A stretch of DNA of 64,000 bases from Sphingobacterium zeae (GCF_030818895.1 NZ_JAUTBA010000001.1:806001-870000); one strand, 5' to 3'. Positions 45,102 to 55,200 are shown, counted from the first letter of the stretch. Notes: generated by a model from the sequence alone, not told the origin. Numbers and translations: made by a program.

Positions 45102-45602
45102 ATGGCTACAATCACATTTAAAGGCACTCCAGTAAATACAAAAGGCAGTTTACCTCAGGTTGGCGAGCAAGCACCTGATTTTAAATTAACTGCAGGCGAT
45201 CTTTCCGATAAGTCTCTTGCAGACTTTAAAGGAAAAAAAATTGTGTTAAATATTTTTCCTAGTGTCGATACAGGAACTTGTGCTGCTTCTGTACGTGCAT
45301 TTAATCAAGAGGCTTCTCAGTTGGATAACACGGTCGTGTTGTGTATATCCAAAGACTTACCTTTTGCGCAAGGACGTTTTTGTGCAGCAGAAGGTTTAAA
45401 TAATGTCGTGACATTATCAGAATATAAAGATTCAAACTTTTCTGATGCTTATCAATTGACTATCGCCGATGGTCCTTTGGCAGGTCTGTTGAGCCGTGTG
45501 GTCATCACATTGGATGAAAACGGAAAGGTATTGTATGAAGAGCAAGTTGCGGAAATTGCAGACGAGCCCAATTATGCAGCAGCCATTGCTTCTTTGAATT
45601 AA
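45102..45602 (+). CDS. tpx: Thiol peroxidase (Tpx, atypical 2-Cys peroxiredoxin)
   Basis: 166 aa. It reduces hydroperoxides with thioredoxin. The peroxidatic Cys lies in [17 protein letters not shown] and the resolving Cys in [17 protein letters not shown], the fixed Tpx pattern. The N-terminal [25 protein letters not shown] is diagnostic. The open frame starts at 45015, but the promoter lies inside that extension; ATG 45102 is the family start. Confidence 0.95.
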   Translation: MATITFKGTPVNTKGSLPQVGEQAPDFKLTAGDLSDKSLADFKGKKIVLNIFPSVDTGTCAASVRAFNQEASQLDNTVVLCISKDLPFAQGRFCAAEGLNNVVTLSEYKDSNFSDAYQLTIADGPLAGLLSRVVITLDENGKVLYEEQVAEIADEPNYAAAIASLN

Positions 45603-45622
45603 AGGCGATGGCAGAACGAATC

Positions 45623-45657
45623 AAAAAGCGCCTTCGCATATTGCGAAGGCGCTTTTT
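45623..45657. terminator. Bidirectional terminator between tpx and metZ
   Basis: AAAAAGCGCCTTCGCA (45623-45638) pairs perfectly with TGCGAAGGCGCTTTTT (45642-45657), loop of 3. It serves both convergent genes. Confidence 0.93.
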
Positions 45658-45682
45658 GATTTTAAGTGGAGCTTGTTCGCTG

Positions 45683-46855
45683 TTATCTTGTTTTCTCCAA
45701 AGCCTGCAAGATATCGTTGATAATATCTTGTTGATCTTCCAAGCCCACCGATAGACGGATACTGCCGGGTTTGATGCCTAAATTGAGGCGTTCATCTTCG
45801 GATAGTTTAGAGTGTGTGGTGGAAGCAGGATGCGTAGCGATCGATCTTGAGTCGCCTAGATTGGACGTGTATAAGATCATCTCCAACTGGTCCACAAAAG
45901 CTTTCGCGCGCTCGAAGCCGCCTTTGACAACCAACGTTACAATGCCGCCACCGGCTTTCATCTGTTTCTTGGCCAGTTCATATTGTGGATGGCTGGGCAA
46001 GAATGGATATTTGACATCTTCAATCTCTGGATGATTTTCCAAAGCTTCAGCCAAAGCCAATGCGTTGGAACAATGGCGGTCCATACGGATGCCCAAAGTG
46101 TCCAAACTTTTTGATATGATCCAGGCATTGAATGGGGATAACGCCGGACCTGTATGACGGATGAAGAACATCAGTTTGTCGATAAGCGCTTGTTTGCCGA
46201 CAACAATCCCACCCAAAACACGGCCTTGCCCATCCATATACTTCGTCGCCGAATGGATAACCAGGTCAAATCCATACTGAATGGGTTTCTGAAGATAAGG
46301 TGTGGCAAAACAATTGTCGATAGAAAGGATAATATGGGGATATTTCTCTTTGAATTTACCCAACCATTCCAGATCCACCAATTCCAACCCGGGGTTAGAG
46401 GGAGATTCTAGAAAGATAATTTTTGTATTGGGCTGGATCGCTTTTTCCCATTCTTCGGGATTTGCTGCATCCACATAAGTCGTGGTCACTCCCCAGCGGG
46501 GGAATAGCTCCGTAAATAACTGGTGAGTAGACCCGAATATTGCGCGTGAAGAAACGATATGGTCTCCACTTTCAATAATTCCCGCAAAGGAAGCAAATAC
46601 GGCCGCCATACCGGACGCAAATGATAAGCCTGCTTCTGCACCTTCCAGAATACACACTTTATTGATGAATTCTGAAGTATTTGGGTTGGCATAACGGGAG
46701 TATATCATCGCATCCTCTTCGCCAGCAAAGACCGCCCGACCTTGTTCAGCGCTGTCGAAGATAAAACTTGATGTAAGGTATAAGGGGGTCGAATGTTCGC
46801 GAAGTGCAGAACGATCGACCTGTTCACGTATGATTTTAGATTGATCTTGTTTCAT
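45683..46855 (-). CDS. metZ: O-succinylhomoserine sulfhydrylase (trans-sulfuration family PLP enzyme)
   Basis: 390 aa. PLP-dependent Cys/Met metabolism family. The phosphate and ring contacts are IYSRYANPNTSEF and FASGMAAVFASF; the Schiff-base Lys is in VIHSATKYMDGQGRVLGG, whose GQGRVLGG ending favours MetZ over cystathionine gamma-synthase. C-terminal GIKPGSIRLSVGLE is intact. It makes homocysteine from an acyl-homoserine and sulfide. No SAM riboswitch precedes it; instead a TACCTTTA box lies 6 bases before the ATG. Exact acyl donor and reaction cannot be fixed from sequence alone. Confidence 0.88.
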   Translation of the reverse strand: MKQDQSKIIREQVDRSALREHSTPLYLTSSFIFDSAEQGRAVFAGEEDAMIYSRYANPNTSEFINKVCILEGAEAGLSFASGMAAVFASFAGIIESGDHIVSSRAIFGSTHQLFTELFPRWGVTTTYVDAANPEEWEKAIQPNTKIIFLESPSNPGLELVDLEWLGKFKEKYPHIILSIDNCFATPYLQKPIQYGFDLVIHSATKYMDGQGRVLGGIVVGKQALIDKLMFFIRHTGPALSPFNAWIISKSLDTLGIRMDRHCSNALALAEALENHPEIEDVKYPFLPSHPQYELAKKQMKAGGGIVTLVVKGGFERAKAFVDQLEMILYTSNLGDSRSIATHPASTTHSKLSEDERLNLGIKPGSIRLSVGLEDQQDIINDILQALEKTR

Positions 46856-47180
46856 GATATGTAAAGGTACGAGATGAAAATTTTATATCCACATTTTTAA
46901 GTAGTGAAATCATTTATTTTCATCAGATTTCCAACGGTATTTTTCTGCATGTTAAACTTGTTTGCCTGCTCACAGTGGATCATAGTTGCTATTGAATTGC
47001 CACAGTTTCAGTCGGACCAAGCGATTTTCGGGTATGCTTAGCGGTATTAACATTCAAGACTTTTTATCCGCGAAGTGATTTTGGGGTTACAATCGTACGC
47101 AAATGTTACATACAGCATTTTGTAAAAACTTCTTATCTTAGGGCTTTACAACCTAATTTTCTAGCACATAAATAAAGACT
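46856..47180. other. Divergent intergenic region between metZ and the fucosidase operon
   Basis: It holds the minus-strand minus-7 box TACCTTTA (46862-46869) for metZ. A weak plus-strand candidate TATCTTAG (47134-47141) serves the GH29 gene. I looked for a SAM riboswitch and for strong inverted repeats and saw none. Confidence 0.5.
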
Positions 47181-49064
47181 ATGTTGACAATCTTGTTATC
47201 TTCCATTTTACTTTCCAGCGGAACTGTAGCCAAGTCAGATACTTTAAAAGCTTATGGGGCTTTGCCGACCGAGCGTCAATTAAAGTGGCAGGAGATGGAA
47301 ACGTATTGTTTGATCCATTATACACCAACAACTTTCCAAAACAAAGAATGGGGTTACGGTGATGCACAGCCTGCGTTGTTTAATCCTTCGGCTTTTGATG
47401 CGAACCAAATTGCGCAAGCTGCAGCGGCCGGTGGTTTCCGGGGGCTAATTAGTGTGGCAAAACACCACGATGGATTCTGTTTATGGCCAACCAAGACGAC
47501 ATCTTACAGTATTGCCGCTTCACCATGGAAAAATGGAAAAGGTGATATGGTCAAAGACTTTATGGAGGCGACCCACCGGAATGGGATGAAATTTGGTGTA
47601 TATCTTTCTGCTTGGGACCGTCACGATGAACGTTACGGTACTCCAGCCTATGCCGATGCGTACAGGCAACAGCTCACTGAACTAATGAGCAATTATGGTC
47701 CATTGTTTACCTCTTGGCATGATGGCGCAAATGGTGGGGATGGCTTCTATGGTGGACATGAAGGGAAGCGCATCATCGATCGCACAACTTACTATGAGTG
47801 GCATGAAAAAACTTGGCCTATCGTACGTAAATTACAGCCCCAGGCGGTGATTTTTTCAGATATCGGTCCGGATATGCGTTGGGTTGGCAATGAAAGAGGA
47901 TATGCGGCCGAAACATCATGGGCAACTTTTACGCCCATTGGGTTAAACGGAAAAGTCGCTGTTCCGGGTGCAACAGAATCACACAATGCCGAAACGGGCG
48001 ACCGTAATGGTAAATATTGGATACCTGCTGAATGTGATGTGCCTCAACGCCCCGGATGGTTTTACCATGAGGAGCAAAATAGCCGCGTAAAAACACCGAA
48101 CGAACTGTTTGAAATCTACCTGAAATCTGTAGGTAGGGGAGCCTGCATGAACCTGGGCTTAGCACCGATGCCTTCCGGTACATTACATGAGCACGATGTG
48201 AAGTCGTTGCAGGCTTTTGGAAAAAAAGTGAAGGAAACTTTCCGTACAAATCTAGCCAAAGGGGCAAGCATTACAGCATCGAATACACGTAATCACGACA
48301 GTACAACCTACAGTACAGCGTTTATTATCGATGACGACCGCTATAGCTATTGGGCAACAGACGATGCCAAAACATCGGCTACGCTAGAAATTAAATTACA
48401 ATCACCGGCTAAATTTGATCTTATCCAGTTAAGGGAGAATATTAAGCTAGGGCAACGTATCGATAGTGTTTCCGTTGAACAATGGGAAAATAACAGCTGG
48501 AAGCCCTTAGCCAAAGCAACAAGCATTGGTGCAAACCGCCTGATCAAATTGGAACAGCCGCAGACTGCAAGTCGATTAAGGCTACATGTTTATGCGCCTG
48601 TAGCGATTACGCTCAGTGATTTTGGATTGTTTAAGGAATATGATGAGCCATTTGCCTTTCGCACAGAAGAAGTCAAAAAGCTACGCGGTTTTCAGATTAA
48701 AACCGGCAGATCTAATGCCAATGCCTATATGTTGGATGGAAAGGCGAATACTTTCGCTACAGTTGCCGACCAGGGCGTAATTGTTGTCTCCACAGACAAA
48801 CCTGTTTCTGGTATCGGCTTCCTTCCTCGTCAAGATGGAAAGCATGTTGGCACACCAACACAGTATCGCATATCTACCAGTGCCGACGGTAAAAAATGGA
48901 CTGTCGCCAAAGAAGGAGAGTTCTCTAATATTAAAGCAAACCCAATTTTACAACAGGTGTTTTTTGATACCAATAGCGCAACCAAGTTTATCAAATTTGA
49001 GCCCAAGCAATTTATAGAAGGCAGCGAATTAGCCATAGCAGAATTTGAATTGTATGGTAAATAG
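47181..49064 (+). CDS. GH29 alpha-L-fucosidase with C-terminal discoidin-like domains
   Basis: 627 aa. A short hydrophobic N-terminus (LTILLSSILLSSGTVA) is probably a signal peptide. The GH29 barrel (about 25-350) shows CLIHYTPTTFQNKEWGYG, SVAKHHDGFCLW (94-102), MVKDFMEATHRNGMKFGVYLSAWD and FTSWHDGANGGDGF, with D181 as the likely nucleophile. The C-terminal 260 residues hold two F5/8-type-C-like repeats (about 355-480 and 500-627: SATLEIKLQSPAKFDLIQLRENI; FLPRQDGKHVGTPTQYRISTSADGKKW). It cleaves terminal fucose from glycans. It overlaps the GH95 gene by 11 bases. Confidence 0.93.
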   Translation: MLTILLSSILLSSGTVAKSDTLKAYGALPTERQLKWQEMETYCLIHYTPTTFQNKEWGYGDAQPALFNPSAFDANQIAQAAAAGGFRGLISVAKHHDGFCLWPTKTTSYSIAASPWKNGKGDMVKDFMEATHRNGMKFGVYLSAWDRHDERYGTPAYADAYRQQLTELMSNYGPLFTSWHDGANGGDGFYGGHEGKRIIDRTTYYEWHEKTWPIVRKLQPQAVIFSDIGPDMRWVGNERGYAAETSWATFTPIGLNGKVAVPGATESHNAETGDRNGKYWIPAECDVPQRPGWFYHEEQNSRVKTPNELFEIYLKSVGRGACMNLGLAPMPSGTLHEHDVKSLQAFGKKVKETFRTNLAKGASITASNTRNHDSTTYSTAFIIDDDRYSYWATDDAKTSATLEIKLQSPAKFDLIQLRENIKLGQRIDSVSVEQWENNSWKPLAKATSIGANRLIKLEQPQTASRLRLHVYAPVAITLSDFGLFKEYDEPFAFRTEEVKKLRGFQIKTGRSNANAYMLDGKANTFATVADQGVIVVSTDKPVSGIGFLPRQDGKHVGTPTQYRISTSADGKKWTVAKEGEFSNIKANPILQQVFFDTNSATKFIKFEPKQFIEGSELAIAEFELYGK

Positions 49065-51393
49065 AATTTTAATGCTCATCGTGGTATGTGCCAGTCATAC
49101 CACGATGCTTTTTGCTCAGCAACAGCCGCTTGTACTTTGGTATAATAAGCCCGCTAAAGTCTGGGAAGAAACTTTACCACTGGGAAACGGACTTATCGGC
49201 ATGATGCCGGATGGCAATCCCCATCAGGAAAAAATTGTACTCAATGAGATCAGCATGTGGTCGGGTAGCCCCGAGGATCCCAATAAGGATGAGGCCTATA
49301 AAAATGTCGACGCCATTCAGGCACTACTTAAAGCGGGCAAAAATGATGAGGCCGAAAAGCTGGTCAACGAAACTTTTGTTACGAAAGGAAAGGGTTCTGG
49401 ATTTGGCAACGGAGCAAATGTACCCTATGGCTGTTATCAACTGTTCGGCAACCTATTACTGGATTATAAATTGCCAGCCGGAACAGTGGAAGACTACAAA
49501 CGCTCATTGGACTTAGCGACAGCGTCTGCGCAAACTTCATTTAAAATAAACGGGCAGCAGTTCCAACGAAACTATTATACTTCCTTTGATAAAAATGTTG
49601 GACTTATCCAACTGAACCAACCGAAAGATAAGGTACAGAAGGTTGACCTATCGTTCCAGCGCCAAGAAAATATCGACCGGTACACCCTACTGAATGATGG
49701 AATTCTAATTGAAGGATCATTACCCGATGGAAAAGGTGGTAAAAACCTGAAGTTTGTCGGCTTAATTCGGGTAAAAGGTGAAAATCTGCAGATCAGCAAA
49801 ATGGATCAGGTTTTGCAAGTATCGGTAAAGGGCAATCTCACAATCTATTTTTCCGCAAGTACTTCCTATTATGGAAAGAATCCACTACCTGTTGTCAAGG
49901 CAAATGTGGAAGCGGCAAAAATCGCTGATGAACAAAAAATATACCGCAACCATCTTGCTGCGTACCAAAAGATCTTCAATCGGGTAAAACTCAACCTATT
50001 TGGCAATGCAGCCAATGATACTATTCCTACGAATGAACGGATAGCAAATTTCTACAAAAATCCAGTACAGGATCCAGATCTGGTGACGATTTATTACCAA
50101 TTTGGGAGATATTTGAATATTTCAAGTGCTGCTCCGAAAAATACAAATTCACTTCCCCCTAATTTGCAGGGCCTATGGGCAAATGAGATCAATACACCGT
50201 GGAATGGTGACTATCATCTCAACATCAATGCACAGATGAATCATTGGGGAGTAGAGGTCAACAACCTGACTGAATATCATCGGCCTTTTATCGAGATGAT
50301 TAAACGTATTGCTAAGACGGGTGAACAGACCGCAAAGGCTTACTATAATGCGCCGGGATGGGTGGTTTATATGATGACCAATGTATGGGGATATTCTGCT
50401 CCGGGCGAGCAAGCTTCCTGGGGAGCGAGTACGGCTTCGGGCTGGCTATGTAACCATCTTTGGGAACATTATCTCTTTACCGGGGATAAAAGTTACCTCA
50501 GCGAGATTTATCCGATATTAAAAGGAGCTGCCGTATTTTACGATCACACACTTGTTCAAGACCCTAAAACAGGGTGGTGGGTGACGTCGCCGTCGGTATC
50601 GCCAGAAAATGCATTTCGGATGCCCAATGGGAAAGTCGCTGCGGTGGTGATGGGACCTACAATTGATAACCAGATCGTGCGGGAATTGTATCAGGCGTTG
50701 ATTCAGGCAGATGCTATTCTTAAAAAGAAAGATACTTTTGTTGATAGCCTTAAAAAGAAGCTAACGAATATTCCACCACCTGTGGTCGTTAGCGCATCTG
50801 GGCGCGTGATGGAGTGGCTGGAGGACTATGAGGAAGTTGAGCCTAAACATCGGCATGTATCGCATTTATATGGCCTATATCCAGCAGCATTTATATCGCC
50901 ACAAACAACGCCCGAATGGGCTGAAGCGGCGCGTCAGACACTCGCTGTACGTGGGGATGAGGGAACAGGCTGGTCTAGAGCCTGGAAGATATTGTTCTGG
51001 GCAAGACTGCAGGATGGAGATCATGCGCTCGAGATTTTAAGACAGCTACTCAAACCGGCATATCACAATGAAACGACTTACCAAGGTGTCGGAGCGGGCA
51101 CTTACCCCAATTTGTTCTGCGCGCATCCACCTTTCCAGATAGACGGAAACTTTGGTGGAGCAGCAGGGATTGCCGAGATGCTCATTCAGAGCCACAATGG
51201 GTATATCCACCTATTGCCGGCCTTACCCAAAGCTTGGTCAAAAGGGGAAGTTAAAGGTCTCAAGGCCCGAGGAAATTATACAGTAGATATCACATGGGAG
51301 AATGGGAAAGTCTCCGCATTTCAGATTAAAGGAAAAAAAGGAAAGATTAGACTATTTGAAAATGGAAATTACAGGGATTATGAAGTGCATTAA
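49054..51393 (+). CDS. GH95 alpha-L-fucosidase (1,2-alpha-L-fucosidase type)
   Basis: 779 aa. Signal peptide (VNRILMLIVVCASHTTMLFAQ). The N-terminal beta domain has WYNKPAKVWEETLPLGNGLIGMM, the family start. In the (alpha/alpha)6 barrel, the GH95 catalytic set is seen: the Asn pair in NINAQMNHW (390-398), Glu 518 in SPSVSPENAF and Asp 697 in QIDGNFGG. GH95 enzymes are inverting 1,2-alpha-fucosidases, with some acting on galactose. ATG 49054 lies inside the end of the GH29 gene, so the two are coupled and probably act on the same fucosylated glycan. Confidence 0.94.
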   Translation: MVNRILMLIVVCASHTTMLFAQQQPLVLWYNKPAKVWEETLPLGNGLIGMMPDGNPHQEKIVLNEISMWSGSPEDPNKDEAYKNVDAIQALLKAGKNDEAEKLVNETFVTKGKGSGFGNGANVPYGCYQLFGNLLLDYKLPAGTVEDYKRSLDLATASAQTSFKINGQQFQRNYYTSFDKNVGLIQLNQPKDKVQKVDLSFQRQENIDRYTLLNDGILIEGSLPDGKGGKNLKFVGLIRVKGENLQISKMDQVLQVSVKGNLTIYFSASTSYYGKNPLPVVKANVEAAKIADEQKIYRNHLAAYQKIFNRVKLNLFGNAANDTIPTNERIANFYKNPVQDPDLVTIYYQFGRYLNISSAAPKNTNSLPPNLQGLWANEINTPWNGDYHLNINAQMNHWGVEVNNLTEYHRPFIEMIKRIAKTGEQTAKAYYNAPGWVVYMMTNVWGYSAPGEQASWGASTASGWLCNHLWEHYLFTGDKSYLSEIYPILKGAAVFYDHTLVQDPKTGWWVTSPSVSPENAFRMPNGKVAAVVMGPTIDNQIVRELYQALIQADAILKKKDTFVDSLKKKLTNIPPPVVVSASGRVMEWLEDYEEVEPKHRHVSHLYGLYPAAFISPQTTPEWAEAARQTLAVRGDEGTGWSRAWKILFWARLQDGDHALEILRQLLKPAYHNETTYQGVGAGTYPNLFCAHPPFQIDGNFGGAAGIAEMLIQSHNGYIHLLPALPKAWSKGEVKGLKARGNYTVDITWENGKVSAFQIKGKKGKIRLFENGNYRDYEVH

Positions 51394-52582
51394 CTATTTG
51401 TGTTTGGTAGCAGTGTTGGCCTTGGGAACAACAAGCTGTTCCCAACGCACAGAATCGGAAAAGAAAGCGGCAATAGCGAAGAGTTTCAGTTACACGATCA
51501 CCGGAAAAACCACTGCACCAAATGGGACGCAGGTAAGCCTCGTGGATCACGACAATACATTGCAGCAATTTGTAAAAACGCAGGTCACTAATGAACAATT
51601 TGTTCTGGAAGGCGAATTGGCTATGGCGGGATTTTACGATATCCAGATAAAGGGAATGGAACCCTACACGTTAGTTCTAGAAGGTGGAAGCGACTACGAG
51701 CTGAACGAAGAACATGGGAAATTTACGTTGACGACATCTTCTTCCAATGCTAAAGATTTTATGCTGTTCAATGCGAAATATCAACAGCGTGAACAGGAAG
51801 AAAAAAGCAAAAGCACCAATAAAAGTCAACGGGTAAGGCAGCTGGAGAGTCAGTTGCCTTCGATGGCAGCAAGAAACGACGGTTCTTATGAAAAAGCCGT
51901 AGATGAAATACAGCGGTTGAGTGGCACTGAAGCATTTAACCCACGCACACTTTATACCGATTTTATTCTCGACAGTACCCACCGTTCCTCTTTGCTATTG
52001 CCTTATTTTTTTAAGTACGTATCGCTCGACCAGACAAATTATAAGAAATTTGATGCGGCATTGCAGGGCTTTGATGTTGAACTACAGAAACACCCTTATT
52101 TCAAATTTGCCAGGGAAAAGGTCGATAAGGTGAAAGATTTTTATGAAAATATGCCTGTGTTTCCATCAATAACGCCTATGAATGTGCAAAGGGATACGCT
52201 GAACCTGAACGATGTGTCAAAATCGAAAATGCTGATTGCCGCTTTTTGGAAGGCATCGAATAGCAATAGTCAAGCTGATATCAAGATGCTACGGACAAAG
52301 GAAGCGCAACTGAATGCCCTAGGGGTACAGGTTATTTACTTTTCGCTGGATAAGGATCTGGACAAATGGACGAAAGCAAGCAAAGATCTTACCCTGGGAA
52401 AACAGAGTTACTTTTTAAACTACAACGATCAGGCTACGATGGAAAATAATTTTGGGATAGACCGCACACCGAGCTATCTTTGGATTAATCCGGAAACACT
52501 GGAGATCTTATCGTTAAGCGGTGAAGATCCTGCCATGCCGAAGTTTGTGGCGAAGGTGAAGGAATATATCGCCAAAAATTAA
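51380..52582 (+). CDS. DUF4369 lipoprotein with thioredoxin-like C-terminal domain lacking CxxC
   Basis: 400 aa. Lipoprotein signal with lipobox TTSC (about 17-20). An N-terminal DUF4369-like beta domain (SYTITGKTTAPNGTQVSLVDHDNTLQQFVKT, FVLEGELAMAGFYDIQIKG) is followed by a helical linker and a TlpA/AhpC-type thioredoxin fold (about 275-400: KMLIAAFWKASNSNSQADIKML, VIYFSLDKDLDKWTKASKD, YNDQATMENNFGIDRTPSYLWI). The usual redox CxxC after the first strand is replaced by KASNSN, so it is unlikely to be a disulfide reductase. The 14-base overlap with the GH95 gene puts it in the fucosidase operon. Role unknown. Confidence 0.85.
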   Translation: MKCINYLCLVAVLALGTTSCSQRTESEKKAAIAKSFSYTITGKTTAPNGTQVSLVDHDNTLQQFVKTQVTNEQFVLEGELAMAGFYDIQIKGMEPYTLVLEGGSDYELNEEHGKFTLTTSSSNAKDFMLFNAKYQQREQEEKSKSTNKSQRVRQLESQLPSMAARNDGSYEKAVDEIQRLSGTEAFNPRTLYTDFILDSTHRSSLLLPYFFKYVSLDQTNYKKFDAALQGFDVELQKHPYFKFAREKVDKVKDFYENMPVFPSITPMNVQRDTLNLNDVSKSKMLIAAFWKASNSNSQADIKMLRTKEAQLNALGVQVIYFSLDKDLDKWTKASKDLTLGKQSYFLNYNDQATMENNFGIDRTPSYLWINPETLEILSLSGEDPAMPKFVAKVKEYIAKN

Positions 52583-52604
52583 CGTTTATTGTCTTAAAAA
52601 ATCC

Positions 52605-52612
52605 TATATTTG
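52605..52612 (+). promoter_or_regulatory. minus-7-like element TATATTTG before the AraC-type regulator
   Basis: Exact TAnnTTTG match 36 bases before ATG 52648. The nearest TTG is 13 bases upstream, closer than usual, so support is moderate. Confidence 0.45.
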
Positions 52613-52647
52613 AAATAACTGTTTAATATTTGTTATTTCAATATATA

Positions 52648-53508
52648 ATGAAAGTTGTTCAATTTACAGTTCCGGTAGTTTACCAGGGATCTATTTGTGT
52701 GCAGGAAGACATTCTGCCTTCATTCTACAGCAATTACCACCGGCACAAGGAAATCCAGCTGACCTATATTTTAAAAGGCCGGGGAACCTTTATGATCGGC
52801 AACTTTACGCACAGTTTCGAACAGGATGAAATCTATATTGTGGACGCGGATGAACCGCATATGTTCAAAACGGGAGAGGATGTAAAGGATGGCATACATG
52901 CGATCCATATTTTTTTCGACTATGAACATTTTAGATCTTTCTTGGACTTCCCCGAATTTGATGATGTTAAGTATTTTTTGGAACACATCAATGTCAGTAA
53001 AAAATTGGATGCGGAACATGCTGTAGCATTAAAAGAAAAGTTTGTACACATCAATTCCAGCGCGGGCATCGATCGGCTGCTGTCGTTGGTAAAGCTGATT
53101 AATTTTTTGAGTAAAAAAGTAGATCAATGGACTTCGCTGTATACTGGTATCCCACAAAAGAAGTTTTCAGATGCCGAAGGATTGCGGATCAATGAGATAT
53201 TCCAATATACTTTTCAGCACTTTGGAGACAAGATTTCCCTGGAAGATATCGCTGCGGTAGCACACATGACACCACATGCGTTTTGTAAGTATTTTAAGAA
53301 GCATACCCGGAAAACCTATGTTACTTTTCTCAATGAAATCCGAATTGAACGCGCCTGCAAAATGTTGATTGATGAATCTTCGGAGAGCGTTTCAAACATC
53401 GCATTTAAGACGGGATTCAATAATGTTGTGAATTTTAATCGGGTATTCAAAAAAATAACCAAACTCTCGCCGAGCGAATACCTGCAGGAACACCGCATGC
53501 GCGACTAG
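52648..53508 (+). CDS. AraC family transcriptional regulator
   Basis: 286 aa. An N-terminal cupin sensor (about 15-120: SNYHRHKEIQLTYILKGRGTFMIGNFTHSFEQDEIYIVDADEPHMF) is followed by a C-terminal double helix-turn-helix (about 185-283: ISLEDIAAVAHMTPHAFCKYFKKHTRKTYVTFLNEIRIERACKMLIDESSESVSNIAFKTGFNNVVNFNRVFKKITKLSPSEYL). The cupin histidines fit a sugar-type ligand pocket. Its position 65 bases after the fucosidase operon suggests control of it, possibly in response to fucose; this is inference. ATG 52648 is preferred over an upstream TTG. Confidence 0.93.
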   Translation: MKVVQFTVPVVYQGSICVQEDILPSFYSNYHRHKEIQLTYILKGRGTFMIGNFTHSFEQDEIYIVDADEPHMFKTGEDVKDGIHAIHIFFDYEHFRSFLDFPEFDDVKYFLEHINVSKKLDAEHAVALKEKFVHINSSAGIDRLLSLVKLINFLSKKVDQWTSLYTGIPQKKFSDAEGLRINEIFQYTFQHFGDKISLEDIAAVAHMTPHAFCKYFKKHTRKTYVTFLNEIRIERACKMLIDESSESVSNIAFKTGFNNVVNFNRVFKKITKLSPSEYLQEHRMRD

Positions 53509-53757
53509 TGCGTTTGATGTTTCAGCGAGTGGTTCGCAATTGCAGACACGCATCATGTCCCATTGGAAGTGCAGTTAAACGCGAAAGATGATGTCGATCT
53601 CCTCTGTACGAATACTCCATCCAAACTTTGTAAATCAATAGCCGTAATCTCAAAAACCGAAAATTAGTTGTAACATTTTGGTTACTGTTTTGGATTTAAA
53701 TAATTTATGAGTTAATTTTATTCTGCCGGTTAATTAACTTATAAATCATTTATATTT

Positions 53758-55200
53758 ATGAAAAGAGCATCCAAGTCAACTTGGGGAATTCTTTCGGGTG
53801 TATTCATCCTGGTTTTAGCGGCATTGCCTTCGTGCAAAAAGCATGCAAAACTTCCCGGTGAAAACAATGAAACAATTCATGCCGTAAAATTCAAAATCAA
53901 GGATTTTGAAGCGATTGTTACTCCGCTAAAAAAACAATCAGCAAGACCAAATCGAGCTGCCTTAAACAGAGCCGCTTCCCAAAACGAGTTGCTACTGTAT
54001 CATTGGACCTTTGACAACAGCAACACCATTCCTGAGACTGCGCTAGATGAGGGTAGCTCAATCGATTACAACGATGGAAAGACAGATTATGATTTTCTGG
54101 CCGGCTGGCCCACCACGGGGAAAGCCATTAGCTTCAAAGGTGTTAGAGAGATCTTGATTAAAATTCCAACGCAAGGTATTCGTTCCATAGGCAGCTGGGC
54201 ATTTGATGGAAATAGCTCAAGTACAGGGCCAAGAGCGCTCCTATTGAGTTATTCCTTGGATAAAGGGAATAGTTTTTCGCTGCTCTCAGATACCATTAAG
54301 TACCCCTCAAATCTATCATTGTCAGGAAAAATCGCCGTGAACACCTCTTTGGCAGATATTCCCCTCGGTTACAGTAAGGAGCTTTGGTTAAAAATCTCAC
54401 TATTGGCTGGAAGTAGAGATGGTGGATCGGGTTACAGCTCAACGACAGGCACCTTTAAGATGGATAATTTGATGATTTATGGTCAAGTTAATCCGGAAGC
54501 GCTACCCAGCAAATTCTATTACCATGTTTTCGATGCCAATTCGAAGGCGATGGTTACCTCAGGGGTGCTTAACTCGCAGGACGCTTTTGATTTAGAATTG
54601 CCGAACGGCACCTACTATCTGAGCCTGATTGCTAAAAATTCAACATTGCCACTGGTTATGTCGGAGGCTGCTGATTTTGAACACTTTTATGCTACGAATC
54701 CTTTTTCTGAACGGTCTGCAGAGTTATTTGCCTGTCGTGATACCTTTGAAGTGAAAGGTGTTACCGAGCGGGTATTGAACTTAAACCGGATTTATAGCGA
54801 GGTTAAACTGACATTTACCGACACGGAGGATCTCAGTGTAATTGATAGTATTCAAGTACAGCAGCTTCATCCTGTATTTCATTATTACCCCTTTATAGCG
54901 CGAAGTAGTGATCAGGTTGATAAAAGTATGTTGACGATAATGCCACAATTTACAGCAGAAAATCGAAGCTTTTCGTTTAATCAATTTATGGGCTATTATT
55001 TAGAAAACAAGGTTATTAAATATCAATTCCGCGTTTTCAGAGCAGACCAGTTACTACGTACATTTGAATTAGGCAGCGAAATCCGAAACAATGTTCAGCT
55101 ACAATTTAAGGGTAAATTGTTGGAATCTGCTCATGGAGAATTGGGGTTTCAGATCTTCAAGAACGAGCGTTGGGATGAGGAGATCGTGATCGAATACTAA
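53758..55200 (+). CDS. Putative surface lipoprotein of unknown function
   Basis: 480 aa. Lipoprotein signal with LPSC near residue 26 followed by KK. The first half (about 75-245: LLLYHWTFDNSNTIPETALDEGSSIDYNDG, SWAFDGNSSSTGPRALLLSYSLDKGNSFSLL, GTFKMDNLMIYG) looks like a jelly-roll anchor or carbohydrate-binding-like beta sandwich common in secreted Bacteroidota proteins. The second half (about 250-480) has repeated beta segments such as FDLELPNGTYYLSLIAKN and faintly recalls FimB/Mfa2-type domains. No catalytic motif. The upstream 249 bases hold no gene. It ends at a strong terminator and stands alone. Confidence 0.75.
   Translation: MKRASKSTWGILSGVFILVLAALPSCKKHAKLPGENNETIHAVKFKIKDFEAIVTPLKKQSARPNRAALNRAASQNELLLYHWTFDNSNTIPETALDEGSSIDYNDGKTDYDFLAGWPTTGKAISFKGVREILIKIPTQGIRSIGSWAFDGNSSSTGPRALLLSYSLDKGNSFSLLSDTIKYPSNLSLSGKIAVNTSLADIPLGYSKELWLKISLLAGSRDGGSGYSSTTGTFKMDNLMIYGQVNPEALPSKFYYHVFDANSKAMVTSGVLNSQDAFDLELPNGTYYLSLIAKNSTLPLVMSEAADFEHFYATNPFSERSAELFACRDTFEVKGVTERVLNLNRIYSEVKLTFTDTEDLSVIDSIQVQQLHPVFHYYPFIARSSDQVDKSMLTIMPQFTAENRSFSFNQFMGYYLENKVIKYQFRVFRADQLLRTFELGSEIRNNVQLQFKGKLLESAHGELGFQIFKNERWDEEIVIEY

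Noticed and set aside
46856..47180. SAM riboswitch upstream of metZ
   Set aside because: Expected for methionine genes in some bacteria, but no S-box core was found and the promoter box sits 6 bases from the ATG, leaving no room for a leader.
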